Positions 32,226 to 43,558 of a stretch of 63,192 nucleotides of DNA are shown piece by piece (position 1 is the first letter of the stretch; the number at the start of each line of letters is the position of its first letter). The translations under genes and the position numbers were made by a program. The notes beneath the pieces are model-generated. The model saw nothing but the letters and a program-made list of their open reading frames with translations. It searched no databases and was not told the origin of the DNA. The stretch is from Zygnema cylindricum (taxonomy: Eukaryota > Streptophyta > Zygnematophyceae > Zygnematales > Zygnemataceae): positions 53,822 to 117,013 of the forward strand of contig JBBHKE010003410.1 in NCBI GenBank assembly GCA_037447655.1, in the 5' to 3' direction.

Positions 32226-32980
32226 ATACATGCTAAAGGGTTTGATATTTATTTAAACATTACCACGTAGGATATTTCATTTAACGGAAACTGCTTACGG
32301 AATACATAGAGTGAGTTATGTAGAAGTACGGAATACGGTACGGATAAGAAACAAGTACCGGGCATTTGTTTCTTTAAACGAAACAAATACCGCGCAAGTA
32401 TTTATGACGGCTCTGATTGAAATCTGCATTCAATCGGACAGCCAAGAAGAAAGCCGAGATCGCGGAAGAGAATCTCGGTGGTTTGTGGTCATCGCCACAT
32501 CGGATGACACGTGGCGAAATTGCGTTGGATCGCGACATCTCCAGGAATTACGGGACCAAATCCGGATATGACATGTGTCGACTTTTAGGCCATGTCGTAC
32601 AATATCCGTACAGAAAGTACACCGGCAACTGTACTTTTGTGTACGGAAGTGTAATTTGATTGGCTTTGTACGTCAGTAGATAGAGTCTGTGAGAGAGATA
32701 GGACTTAGAAAAATTGGTAGATAGGACCCTCTCTCCTAGAGAGCTTTTGTACAAAAGGTCAACTTTGACCCTCCATAACTTACTGCTCAGGGGAGAAAAT
32801 TCAGAGATTCTTTTTGCTATAGACTCAGGGGAGTCTTCCCTTTAGAGGGGTGAAGGTGGCCAGAGATTTTGTCTGCCAGGGTGGAAGTTGTTCTTGGTGA
32901 AACACAAAGGGGTCAGGGTTATCCTAGAGGCTTCTTAGAAGATCTCCATTCTGAGGACTTATGGAGGTCTCAGAGTTTCA

Positions 32981-32995
32981 GGTTATGGGCCCACC
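32981..32995 (+). promoter_or_regulatory. Half tRNA-iMet primer-binding site with gag ATG
   Basis: GGTTATGGGCCCACC directly after the LTR; ATG at 32985-32987 begins MGPPSRVLTFNG. An in-frame ATG also lies upstream in the loop of the last LTR hairpin (32961). Confidence 0.82.
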
Positions 32996-33886
32996 CTCTA
33001 GGGTATTAACCTTTAATGGAATTGGCTTCATATACTGGGAAAGTATGATGATAGGAGCTCTATGCGAGAAAAGGTTTTGGGGGATAGTGAGTGGACGAGT
33101 GGGGCTTCCATCAAGTCTTGGAATATCTCCACGCTTTGGAGGAAAAAGATTCACCAGGAAAGAGGATCCACCTTCAACGGAGGAGACAAAGGAAGGGGAG
33201 GTGTTGGACAAAGGAAATGAGAAGTAGACGACCACACCAATAACAACTGGTTCGGCATTCATGTCACCTATTCCAAGAAAGAGGAGAATGATACTGATAC
33301 CTGAGACTTCAACAATATGGCGGCAAAGCACTTCAACCTCCGCCATCTTACTCAAGGGCTTGCATATTTTCATTTGCAGGTAGAAAAGGCATCCGATCTT
33401 TGGATGGCTCTCATAGAGATGTACCGAAGTGGTACAATTCACCAACAATAGTTGGCTGATCAGAAAGTTAAGGAGTATGTATACAAAGGGGGGAAGATGT
33501 TGGATTTTTGCAATGAGCTTGCTACACTCTTCATGGACCTAGAGAGTGCCGGAAAATATTTTAGTGAAAAAGAAAAGGTTAACTGTTTATTGATGAAGTT
33601 AACCGATGAGTTCGAGAACATAGTCAACCGTGTGCAGGACTCGCCGGACTCAAGGTGGATATGGAACTCATTAGTAGGGATGATTCTCGTTCGGGAGAAT
33701 AAGATTGAGATCTAAAGGGGAGGAAAGAGTGGACAAGCGCTGGCAACTGCAAATGATTGGAGGAACAAGGATTCTCGGAAACTAGTCGTAAACTATGGAG
33801 GGAGGGAGCAGAAAAATCAGACCGACGAGTTCGGACGAAGGACTCCCAAAGGTTTATGTCATTTTTGTAAGAAACCGGGGCACTAT
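32985..33886 (+). pseudogene. Element II Gag
   Basis: MGPPSRVLTFNGIGFIYWE, GALCEKRFWGIVSGRVGLP, then a TAG at about 33225 (after GNEK), a one-base loss near 33280, TGA at about 33302 and a stop in place of QQQ at 33448. The second part runs VKEYVYKGGKMLDFCNELA to LVRENKIEI (stop at 33713). The first 400 bp are duplicated at 40985-41387 with the same lesions. Confidence 0.9.
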
Positions 33887-34351
33887 ATGGCAGAGTGCAC
33901 TAAGCTAACCGAGCTTCGGTTAAAGGAGGGGCAGGTCAGTGGAACCACGAGAGGAAAGAAAAAGGCACTTGTGACACAGGTACATGAGGCGGAATCCGAG
34001 GACGAGGACGATGAGCTTCTATTAGATGAGGAGTTGGAGGCGAAAAATGAGGTCGAAATTCCACGAAGGCGGAAATGTGCTTACGATGGATTGAAAGGTG
34101 AAGCAGGCTGGATTATAGATTCAGGTGCCTCCATGCACATGTGTAAGGATAATTACCTATTCACTGAGATAAGAAAGATTCCCACCGTAGAGATAGAGCA
34201 CAGGGATGGGAGGATAGTCGCTACTACTCTTGTAGAATCGGTAGATCTGAAAGTGTTAGAGAAAGGAAAGACATCCATAGTAACATTTTTTGATGTATTG
34301 TTTATTCCGGAGCCGAAAAAAAAACCTCATCTCTACATCTATATTAGATGA
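33830..34351 (+). pseudogene. Element II zinc knuckle and protease
   Basis: CHFCKKPGHYMAEC intact, acidic linker SEDEDDELLLDEELEAK, protease GWIIDSGASMHMCKDNYLF (DSGA intact), IEHRDGRIVATTL. A run of A near 34313-34324 shifts the frame at PEPKKK. Confidence 0.9.
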
Positions 34352-35010
34352 TAAGAATTTTTTTTTGTAGCATTACGGAAGGAGTCTTTACTGCTAGTTT
34401 TGAGGAGGATGTCTATTTCATTGATGAGGAAGGTAGCCAAGGGATGTTTAGGCTGATTTTAAGTAATGAAACAAAGAAACTTTATTATACTAGTGTTCAT
34501 GATATTATGATGTGGCATAAGAGGCTTGGGCATCTGAATCTAGATAAGTTAAGAGAGATGAAAAAAATTGAAGTGGTGGAAGGGATTCAATTCAGTGAGA
34601 GTGATAATATAAGTGATTGTAGTGGATGTGCTCAAGGTAAAGCACACAGATTACCCTTTCCCAAAACAACCACCTATAAGGGAGAAAAAAATCTAGATTT
34701 AGTACACACAAATATTTGGGGACTGGCTAAAGTGCCCTCACCGGGGGGGAAGAGATTTATGATGACTATCACTGATGATTCGTCTCGGTATTCCAGGGTG
34801 TATTTTTTGAAAAACAAGTCAGAAGCTCAGGATTGTTTAAGACAATATAAAGCATGGAGCGAAAAACTCCATGAAACTCCAATCAAGAGAGTAAGGAGTG
34901 ACAATGGTGGAGAGTATACTTCTAACCAGTTTGAGGATTTTTTGAGAGAAGATGCAGTCCTAACACCAAAAGACATTTCCAGAAAACTCGGAACAAAATG
35001 GGGTAGCTAA
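34348..35010 (+). pseudogene. Element II pre-integrase and integrase core
   Basis: EGVFTASFEEDVYFIDEEG, MMWHKRLGHLNLDKLREMK, DCSGCAQGKAHRLPF, LDLVHTNIWGLAKV (first catalytic Asp changed to Asn: HTN for HTD), SDNGGEYTSNQFEDFLRED. Frameshift near 34955 (TCCTAACACC). Confidence 0.9.
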
Positions 35011-35682
35011 AAGACTAAATAGGACACTAAGTGATAGTGCTATAAGTATGTTGTCGGATAAGAAGATAGAAAAAAGATTTTGGGCAGAAGAAATGAACTG
35101 TGCTAATTATCTCAAAAATAGAGTTCTTACTTCAGCTATAAAAGATGAAACGCCTTACGAGAGATGGACAGGCCGGAAACCAGGCATATCTCACTTAAAG
35201 GTTTTTGGTAGTCAAGTATTCAGTCTAGATACAGATCGGTCTAATTGGAAGCTAGATCCTAAAGTAAACCGGGAAATTTATTAGGATATGATGAGGATGT
35301 TAAAGGATATAGAGTTTATGATCTAAAAAAGGAAGATATAATCTTGGTAAAGCATCTAGTAGTTATGGATGAAGGAAAGTCTGTGGATCCCTTTAAGTAT
35401 ACAAAGTCAGTAAAAATCAGAATTGAGTCAGAAAATTCCGATGACTTTGAGCTTCCTGACTATCCAGGTTTTAGATAAGATGACATTTTTGCAGGTACAA
35501 ATCAGACCAAAAAGGACTCGGCTGCGGAAACTCCAATGACAACTCTACCCGAAGCGGAAGACGTGGTGGAAATTGATTGGGAATCAAAAGATAGGGGAGA
35601 AGCCGAGATTGTTCGAAAGAACCCACGATAACCATCTATCTCGGCAACAGATTTTGAGGGGGGAAGAAGAAGTAGCAAATGA
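35011..35682 (+). pseudogene. Element II integrase C-terminal region and linker
   Basis: Pieces MLSDKKIEKRFWAEEMN, CANYLKNRVLTSAIKDETPY, GRKPGISHLKVFGSQVF; a small deletion near 35268 breaks the frame before GYDEDVKGYRVYDL. The acidic linker has stops at about 35476 and 35628. Confidence 0.85.
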
Positions 35683-37316
35683 TTGCAAGAAAAACAAGTT
35701 AATAACAAGGTAACTAAAATATCTCATCAAGATGAACCTCAGACTTATGGAGAGGCGATGACCTGTCCAGAAAGAAACCGGTGGAAGACAACCATCAATG
35801 AGAAGATGGCCTCAATTATGGCAGCCAATACTTGGGAGCTAGTGGATTGTCCACCTAACCGAAAACCAATCTGTTGTAAGTGGGTTCTCAAATTAAAACT
35901 GAACCCAGATAACACAATTGAGCACTACAAGGCCCGATTAGTGTAAAAGGGATTTACACAAAAGGAGGGAATTGACTACGAGGAAACCTTTGCCCCGGTG
36001 GTCAGATTTCCCTTCGTCGCATACTTCTTAAAATGGCAGCAGCGGAAGACATGGAAGTGCACCAGATGGACATCAAGACAACCTTTTTGCATGGAGATAT
36101 GGAAGAGGAGATATTCATGCGACAACCCGAAGGGTTTGTGGAGGAACGAGGGGAGAGTAAGGTATGCCGGCTGATTAAATCTCTTTATGGTTTGAAACAG
36201 GCACCTCGACAATGGAATAAGAAGCTTGATGAGTTTCTTACCGGTTTGGGATATATCCGGATCAGCTCAGATCACTCAATCTATATTTTTGAAGATGATG
36301 AAGGTGTTATATTTATTGCAATTTATGTTGATGATTTGCTTGTTTTAAGTAAAATCAATGGTAAAAATTAATAAACTGAAAACCGATCTTAAGGGGAGAT
36401 TTGAAATGAAGGATATGGGGGAAGCAAAATATATTTTGGGAATTCAAGTAGAAAGAGACCGAAAAAGGAAGATTATAAGATTGACTCAAAAGGAAGCAAT
36501 AATGAACATGCCTGAAAATTCAGATGGATAAGCTAATAGTTGTACAACTCCAATGGAGTTAAAGAAGGGAAGTGAGGGGAGTAAGGAAGAACGAGTCATA
36601 GTCTTAGATGAGGAATTATCTCCTGAAGAACAGAAGTTTATGCAGACTATTCGTTACAGGCAAGTAGTGGGAAGTCTAATCTATTTTATGAATTGTACCC
36701 GGCCAGATTTAGCTGCAGCTCTAGGAGTGCTGAGTAGAAGTCTAAATGCTCCCACTAAGAGGGATTGGGAGGTAGCTAAGAGAGTCGTTAGATATTTGAT
36801 AGGAATTAGGGATCTATGGTTGCATTTGGGTGGGGAGAATACTGACATCGCTACTTGGAGTGATGCTAGTTATAGTGATGCTCCGATGAGGAGATGTACT
36901 TATGGATATGTATTTTATGTGGGTGATGGCCTTGCTGTTGGAGTAGCAAACAACAAAAGGTTATTGCTCAGTTCACCATGGAGGCTGAGTATATAGCCTC
37001 TTGCTCTGCTGTAAAAGAAATGATGTGGGTCAAGTCTTTGCTTGGTGAGCTTGTTTACCTTAAGAGTGGTGTGCATAAAAGTTTTTGTGATAATCAGGCA
37101 TCAACCGCTATTTGTGCCAATCCTAAACATCATTTTAAAGCCAAACACATGGACATTAGACTCAGCTTTGTTAGAGAGAAAATAGAAAACAAAATAATCA
37201 GTTTAGAGTACCGACCAGATAGCGAGATGGATGCAGATATGATGTCCAAACCCATGCCTTCCCCTAAGCTAATTTCCAACAGGGAGAAGTGTGGTCTAAA
37301 ATTAAAGATTGACTAG
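35683..37316 (+). pseudogene. Element II reverse transcriptase and RNase H
   Basis: Contains RNRWKTTINEKMAS, KWVLKLKLNPDNTIEHYKA, a TAA at 35944 (replacing Ala in LVAKG), HQMDIKTTFLHGDMEEE, SLYGLKQAPRQWN, IAIYVDDLLVLSK, frameshifts near 36355 and 36520, SLIYFMNCTRPDLAAALG, and RNase H SDASYSDAPM, MEAEYIASC, FCDNQASTAI, with a further frameshift near 36930. Ends at 37316 before the polypurine tract. Confidence 0.9.
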
Positions 37317-37468
37317 AAAATAAGGGGAGTGTAAAAATTGATGGTCGTTTTTAAGTATTTTCTACGTCTAAATAGAAATACGGAAAGAAGCCGAGGCAGT
37401 CTATCTCTAACTTCTCTCTCCAACTCTAACACTTGTCGCAGTCACTCAGAAGTTGGAGAGGAAGCTAG

Positions 37469-38516
37469 TGTTGAAATAATTAGTTTTATTGTATTTTCTA
37501 GGTCTAAATTAATTAGTAGAAAACATACAAAGAAAATGTAGGCAGCCTGCCACCATCTCTTCTCTCTCGCCCCCATACTTGTTGTAGTCACTGAAAGAGA
37601 GAGAGAGAGCGATGGAGCCATGGCTGCCTCAGCTCCAGGGGAAGGACTAAAAAGTGACTTAAGTCACTCTCAACAAAAGGTTGAGTCCGGCAGGACTCGA
37701 ACCCCCGACCGGCAGAGCGCGGCTCAACCGTTAGCTCTAACTAGTCTGTCGTAGAAGTCTGTTAGGAGATATAGGGTTTGATTAGTATTTAAACTATTGT
37801 ACTATACAGAAATCAATTAACAGAAAATATTTACGGCGTGCATAGATACAGTTTGATAAAATACGAAGTACTATACTAATTTGAAACGCATATCGCGCAT
37901 TTTGTTTCGACATCGAAACAAATATCGCGCAATTATTTATTACGGTTGAGATTACATTTCGCGTCAAATCAGACAGCGCACATCATCGCTGAAATCTCGG
38001 AATGGTAACTTTGGCATTTAGTGACATGGCATGACCTAGCGCCACGTGGAGAGACGACATTTGGTCGCACGAATTCCAAGGAACGTACGGACGAGTGGAA
38101 AATAGACACGCGTCCACGTAATGGCCTAGTCGTACAGAGGCCGTACAGAAAGTACATCGGCAGTAGTACTTTCTGGTAGTGTATAGTGTTCTGATTGGTT
38201 CATACATGCACTAGATAGGGGCTGTAAGAGGAACTAGAAAAAACTAGGACTTAGGAAAAATCAGGAAGATAGTCCTCTCTCTCTTTGAGAGTTTGTATAA
38301 ATTGGCATCTTTGCCACCCTATAACTTATCGCTTGGTTGGGCGTTTTCAGAGATTTCTTTTTCTACGAACTCAGGGGAGTCCAGGCTGCACAAGGGTGCA
38401 GTCAAATTTTGTGCTTATCTGCTTGGGTAGCAGTGGTTTCCATTGAAAGTGGGTTAGCTAATAACTATCTAGAGGCTTTTTGTATTCTGTAGTCCAATGG
38501 AGGACACAGAATTGCA
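37469..38516 (+). mobile_element. Solo Cop-D LTR with GCTAG target duplication
   Basis: 1048 bp, TGTTGAAATAATTAG to ACAGAATTGCA; GCTAG at 37464-37468 and 38517-38521. No internal region, so it formed by recombination between two LTRs after integration. Confidence 0.92.
37686..37756 (-). other. Antisense tRNA-like module in solo Cop-D LTR
   Basis: Minus strand: TTAGAGCTAACGGTTGAGCC, then GGTCGGGGGTTCGAGTCC (B-box) and GCCGGACTC. Same layout as 21800-21878. Confidence 0.55.
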
Positions 38517-38611
38517 GCTAGAGCCATGGCTACCTAGGCTATCCAGAGGTTTACGGGAAATACATTGATTGATTTATTGAATGGTAGTTTATTTCATATA
38601 ACGATTAGTGA

Positions 38612-38697
38612 TGCAACCAGGATTTGATCCTGGTACATGCCGGGCATCAAGCAGCCGATAGACAGTAACCTTATCCGTTAGGTCTAGAGCCAATGAT
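38612..38697 (-). other. Antisense tRNA-like module in element II 3' LTR
   Basis: Minus strand: CCTAACGGATAAGGTTACTG and GGTACCAGGATCAAATCC (T-arm CAGGATCAAATCCTG). Confidence 0.5.
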
Positions 38698-39451
38698 ACA
38701 TGATATAGGGTTTGATATTTATTTAAACATTACCACGTAGGATATTTCATTTAACAGAAACTGCTTACGGAATACATAGAGTCAGTTATGTAGAAGTACG
38801 GATTACTGTACGGATAAGAAACAAGTACCGCACATTTGTTTCTTTAAACGAAACAAATATCGCGCAAGTATTTATGACGGCTCTGATAGAAATCTGCATT
38901 CATTCGGACGGCCGGGAAGAAAGCCGAGATCACGGAAAAGAATCTCGGCGGTTTGAGGTCATCAAAACATCGGATGACACGTGGCGAAATTGCGTTGGAT
39001 CGCGGCATCTTCGAGAATTACGGGACCGAATCCGGATATGACATGTGTCAACTTTTAGGCCATGTCGTATAATATCCGTACAGAAAGTACACCGGCAACT
39101 GTACTTTTGTGTACGAAAGTGTAATTTGATTGGCTCCGTACGTCAGTAGATAGAGTCTGTGAGAGAGATAGGACTTAGAAAAATTGGTAGATAGGACCCT
39201 CTCTCCCAGAGAGCTTCAGTACAAAAGGTCAAATTTTGACCCTCCATAACTTACTGCTCAGGGGAGCAAATTCAGAGATTCTTTTTATTATCGACTCAGG
39301 GGAGTCTTGCCTTTACAAGGGTGAAGGTGGGCAGAGTTTTTGTTTGCCAAGGTGGCAGTTGTTCTCGCTGAAACACAGAGGGATCAGGGTTATCGTAGAG
39401 GCTTGTTGGAAGATGTCCATTCTGAGGACTTATGAAGGTCTCAGAGTTTCA

Positions 39452-40501
39452 ATCAATTCCTTTACAGCAGAGCAAGATGCCATATATTCAGCCTCCATGG
39501 TGGATTGAGCAATGACCTTTTGCTGCTTACTGCTCCAGCAACAAGCACTATTCCCCAAATACAACACATATCCAGAAGTACATCTTTGCATCAGAGAATC
39601 CCCATAGCTGGCATCACTCTAAGTGGTGATGTCACTATTTTCCCTACCTAGATACAGCTATAGATCCCTAGTTCCTATGAGATATCTCAAGACCCTCTTA
39701 GCAGCTTCTCAATTTCTTTTGGTAGGAGCATTCATATCTTTTCCATTCTTAACTCCCCTCCGGATTTTGATTGTATTCTCTTGGACGAGAATCATACCAA
39801 CTACCGAATTCCATATCTACCTGGAGTCTGGCTGATGTTGTACCCGGTTCACAATGTACTCATACTCATCGGGTAGTTTCACGAGTAAGCAATGTACCTT
39901 TGCCTTCTCGATTTCTACTTTTCTGGCACACTCTAACTCCATGAAGAGTAAAGCCAGTTCATTCTAGAAATCGAGCATCTTCTCTCCTTTGTGAAAGTAT
40001 CCATTGATCATTTGATCAGCTAGCTTCTGTTCTTGAATAGTATCGCTTCGGTACATCTCTATAACCGCATCCCATAGATCGGATGCCCTTTCCACCTACA
40101 AATGAGGACCTGCGAGTCCTTGTTTTAGATGACGGAGAACAAAATGCTTGGCCACCATGTTGTTGTAGTCCTAGGTATCGATGTCATTCTCCTCATTGCT
40201 CGAAATAGGAGACATGAAAGCAGATTCGGTTGCTATAGGTATGGTTTTTTCTTTTTTTTTCCCCTTTTCCATCACGATGCTTTCTCTGTCTTGTGTGTCC
40301 TCTAATAGCAGTGAATCTAGTTTCCTACCAAATCTGCTTCCTCTAAACCTTGGAGGAATAGCAGGGCCGGATGGGCGCTTTACTCGCCCACTCACTATTC
40401 CCCAAAATATTTTCTCACTTAGGGCTCCCATCATCATACTTTCCCACTAGATGAACCTAGTCCCATTGAATATGGGCACCTTAGAGGGTGGGCCCATAAC
40501 T
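39452..40501 (-). pseudogene. Cop-C RNase H joined to Gag by an internal deletion
   Basis: From the right, minus strand: primer site region, MMMGALSEKIFWGIVSGRV, MSPISSNEENDIDTWDYNN, Gag to NSVVGMILVQENTIKIRRG, then at about 39738 a direct jump to RNase H (LRRSLNAPTKR-type, SDASYGDSLM, STMEAEYMASCSAVKEL). Protease, integrase and reverse transcriptase are missing, so this copy has deleted about 3 kb internally. Continues at 31411. Confidence 0.85.
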
Positions 40502-40643
40502 TGCAACTCTGAGACCCCCATTGGTACTCACATTAGACAGCTTGCTAGAAGCCTCTATGATAACCTTTGTTTTTTAAGCGTTGTCTGAATATTGCTGACA
40601 CCCTGACAAAATATAGACTGACTAGACTTGACCCTTTGAAGAG
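40502..40643 (-). mobile_element. Cop-C LTR fragment
   Basis: TGCAACTCTGAGACC to CCCTTTGAAGAGC matches 45616-45760 and is cut at 40643 by the duplicated Cop-A segment. Confidence 0.8.
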
Positions 40644-41387
40644 CTCCGTACGTCAGTAGATAGAGTCTGTAAGAGAGATAGGGTTTAGAAAAAATGGTAG
40701 ATAGGACCCTCTCTCCTAGAGAGATTCTGTACAAAAGGTCAACTTTGACCCTCCATAACTTACTGCTCAGGGGAGAAAATTCAGAGATTCTTTTTGCTAT
40801 CGACTCAAGGGAGTCTTCCCCTTAGAGGGGTGAAGGTGGTCAGAGATTTTGTCTGCCAGGGTGGAAGTTGTTCTTGGTGAAACACAAAGGGGTCAGGGTT
40901 ATCCTAGAGGCTTCTTAGAAGATCTCCATTCTGAGGACTTATGGAGGTCTCAGAGTTTCAGGTTATGGGCCCACCCTCTAGGGTATTAACCTTTAATGGA
41001 ATTGGCTTCATATACTGGGAAAGTATGATGATAGGAGCTCTATGCGAGAAAAGGTTTTGGGGGATAGTGAGTGGACGAGTGGGGCTTCCATCAAGTCTTG
41101 GAATATCTCCACGCTTTGGAGGAAAAAGATTCACCAGGAAAGAGGATCCACCTTCAACGGAGGAGACAAAGGAAGGGGAGGTGTTGGACAAAGGAAATGA
41201 GAAGTAGACGACCACACCAATAACAACTGGTTCGGCATTCATGTCACCTATTCCAAGAAAGAGGAGAATGATACTGATACCTGAGACTTCAACAATATGG
41301 CGGCAAAGCACTTCAACCTTCGCCATCTTACTCACGGGCTTGCATGTTTTCATTTGCAGGTAGAAAAGGCATCCGATCTTTGGATGA
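40644..41387 (+). repeat. Duplicate of element II LTR end and Gag start
   Basis: Nearly identical to about 32663-33406, including the primer site, gag ATG, the TAG after GNEK and the later lesions. Ends abruptly at CTTTGGATG. A copy of an already dead element. Confidence 0.88.
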
Positions 41388-41845
41388 AAAAAAAATTGTT
41401 AGTCCTAATTCACTTTAAAAAAATTATATATATCGTTATAAATTTGGTTCAGCGACGGCCTGTAGACGTCGCTAAATTCAGCGACCAATGCTGGTCGTCG
41501 CTGGTTCAAGCATTTGGAGACATTTCAAGATTCAGCGACGACAGATTAACGTCGCTGATTCAGCAACGAGTTGAAGTTGTCGCAATGTCAAACATACCAC
41601 AAGTGAAAAAAAAAAAAAACATGTCAGTCATAATTCATAAAAAAAATTATTTATATATTACAAATAAAATTTGGTTCAGCGACGGCCTGCAGTCGTCGCT
41701 AAATTTAGCGACCAATGTTGGTCGTCGCTGGTTGAAGTATTTGGAGCCATTTCAAGATTCAACGACGACATGAAACAAGTAAGTGAGTGGTTGAAACATA
41801 GGAAGTGATATAATGGAGTAAGAGTTAGAAAATATTACATACCAA
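41388..41845. repeat. CACTA-like subterminal repeat pair (GCGACG motifs)
   Basis: Two copies, 227 bp apart (AGCGACGGCCTG at 41451 and 41678), of TTCAGCGACGGCCTG, GTCGCTAAATT, AGCGACCAATG and GGTCGTCGCTGGTT. Clustered inverted GCGACGAC/GTCGTCGC motifs are typical of plant CACTA (En/Spm) subterminal regions. No CACTA terminus is seen at the 41387/41388 junction. Confidence 0.5.
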
Positions 41846-42996
41846 TTACCGTTTTTTTTTATTCGACAATGCCCGTGTGAGCCTCGTCAATTGCTCTCGA
41901 TCCGCTTTTATTTGTTCTTGTTGAGCAGCTAATTGTTGAGTAAGTGTCGCGATTATTAAAGGCAAATCCTCTCCTCTCGGAGGTGAAGGTGGCCTAAACG
42001 GTGGTGGAACCCTTTGTATTTCCCAAAGGCGAGAACGTGGCACTCTGACATTGCGACATTTTTGCAATATCGTCGTACGAGCATCTCGGAGAGCAAGTAC
42101 CTCGAGAGTTACTCGACAAAATTTTAGGATGTAGTATAGCCGTGGATCCCACGGATGATGATGACGTAGCAACTCCGAGACATTCACCCGAAAATCGTCC
42201 TCCCCACGAACAACCCACGTTAACCGGGGATCCGCCGGATCAAATTGCCTTATGTGGGCAAAGGTTGAGCCTCGGTCCTCAAGCGAGATAAACAACCATG
42301 TTGGATGTGCGGTGACATCGGCGGGGATGTCAAGAATTTGCTGAAAAGGATTCGCTTCTGGGTCTAGGCGTCGGGGCTCACCATACCTCCAATGTTCTGG
42401 CCATTTGGCAACCGGAATATAATCTTTGGGTCGAGGCACGAAGCTGTCCATTTCCTCCCCTCCCGTGGGAGGAGGAAAATACCAATCGGGATGCTAATCC
42501 GTGTATGGAGGTTGAGGATGTGGTGGAGCCATTACAATGGCTCTCTTGATATTCGGCGTGGGAGGCGCCCCGAACACGTCGTCCTCATCATCAAATTCCT
42601 CCTCACGTTGTTTTTCCTCACTATCCGGGGTTTGTTCGTCCTCGGTGGTGGGATCATCCTCGTTTTTCCACACCATGATGTCGGTGGGTTCCAAAATATC
42701 GGGTTCGGGCTTGACTTCAGACCGTTCTTCACCATCCTCGATGCTCTCGTCGCTATCCAAAGACGAGGGGACGTATAATTCGTCATTGTCATATTTCACT
42801 TTACGCTTACCCTTTGCTCTCTCCTTCTTCCTAGCAATCTTTGTACGTGCGTAAATTCCCCCACCTTTCTCGACGGTCACCTCTCCCCCCACTCCTTCCT
42901 CCTCCACGGTCTCACAAAACCCTTTTTTTTTTATTATCCTTCTTTTTGTACCTAATCTTCCCCTAACCTCACTCGACCCACCCTCTTCAACCGTCG
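41846..42996 (-). pseudogene. Unrecognised ORF related to R3 ORF (one in-frame stop)
   Basis: The minus strand is open from 43069 to 41846 except for one TAG at 42494-42496. Order: basic then acidic low-complexity N-terminal part; FGAPPTPNIKRAIVMAPP; WYFPPP; a WPEHWRYG box; ILDIPADVTAHPTWLF; FDPADPRLTW; NVSELLRHHHPWDPRLYYIL; VTLEVLALRDA; and a C-terminal coiled coil (LTQQLAAQQEQIKADREQ) ending NKKKR. It aligns block by block with the ORFs at 10960-12212 and 43559-44391. Upstream codons lie in the R3 LTR-like block, so the true start is unclear. No enzyme motif seen. Confidence 0.65.
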
Positions 42997-43514
42997 TATA
43001 ACAGAGACAAAATGCCAAAGTGCACAACGGAAGATACCCAGGACCTCCTCGTAGCAACAGCAAGATCACACCACAAGGACAAGTAAAAGGGGTAGCGCTT
43101 TATTACCAAGGAGAAGATTACAACATCCAGCGCTCGTTACTAAGGTCTACTCGAAGAGTCTGTCCCTTAACTAAGTCTGCCCGACTATTTAAGCTCACTA
43201 GTTGCTAGTCACTCTTGTACTGTACAGGTGCACCCGTGGACCTTCAAGGTCTTCCTAGCTCAATCTCAAAACATCTTTCTAGAACTATACAATTCAATCT
43301 ACATTCCGCGGCGTTGCTATACTGCTACGCTGCGTTGCTATGTTACGCTCCTATACTGCGCTACTATGCTGCTACGCTACTTAGTTGCTACGTTTCTAAG
43401 TTACTACGGTGCTATGTTGCGCTGGTCTGGAATCGCAGTTGCGCGGCTCTGACACCGGAACTATAGCAATCTAGTTGTTAGCCACTAAGTACCCAACTCT
43501 TTAACCCTGTTACA
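42997..43514 (-). mobile_element. R3 putative LTR, copy 2 (uninterrupted)
   Basis: About 518 bp. On the minus strand begins TGTAACAGGG and ends CTCTGTTATA; contains GGTAATAAAGCGC. It separates two R3-type ORFs on the same strand, as expected for LTRs in tandem elements, but the ORFs are too different to be one element's two ends. Confidence 0.5.
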
Positions 43515-43558
43515 GTGCCTCCCACTAAGGCTTCAACGTCCCGCTGAACCTTACTGGC

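Larger units (their letters stand above)
31412..32980 (+). mobile_element. Element II 5' LTR with TIR-TA insertion
   Basis: TGTAGGAATTGATGG to GAGTTTCA. Removing 31616-32114 and one TA leaves about 1068 bp, the usual Cop-A length. Confidence 0.9.
31412..39451 (+). mobile_element. Cop-A element II, full length with ATCAA target duplication
   Basis: A plus-strand copia element with two LTRs, inserted in Cop-C RNase H. ATCAA is at 31407-31411 and 39452-39456. Two later insertions sit in it: a TIR-TA element in the 5' LTR and a solo Cop-D LTR in the 3' LTR. Neither is present in the partner LTR, so both postdate integration. Coding parts are listed separately and all are damaged. Confidence 0.92.
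37330..39451 (+). mobile_element. Element II 3' LTR with solo Cop-D LTR inside
   Basis: Starts TGTAAAAATTGATGG after AAAATAAGGGGAG, is interrupted at 37468/38522, and ends GAGTTTCA at 39451. Confidence 0.9.
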
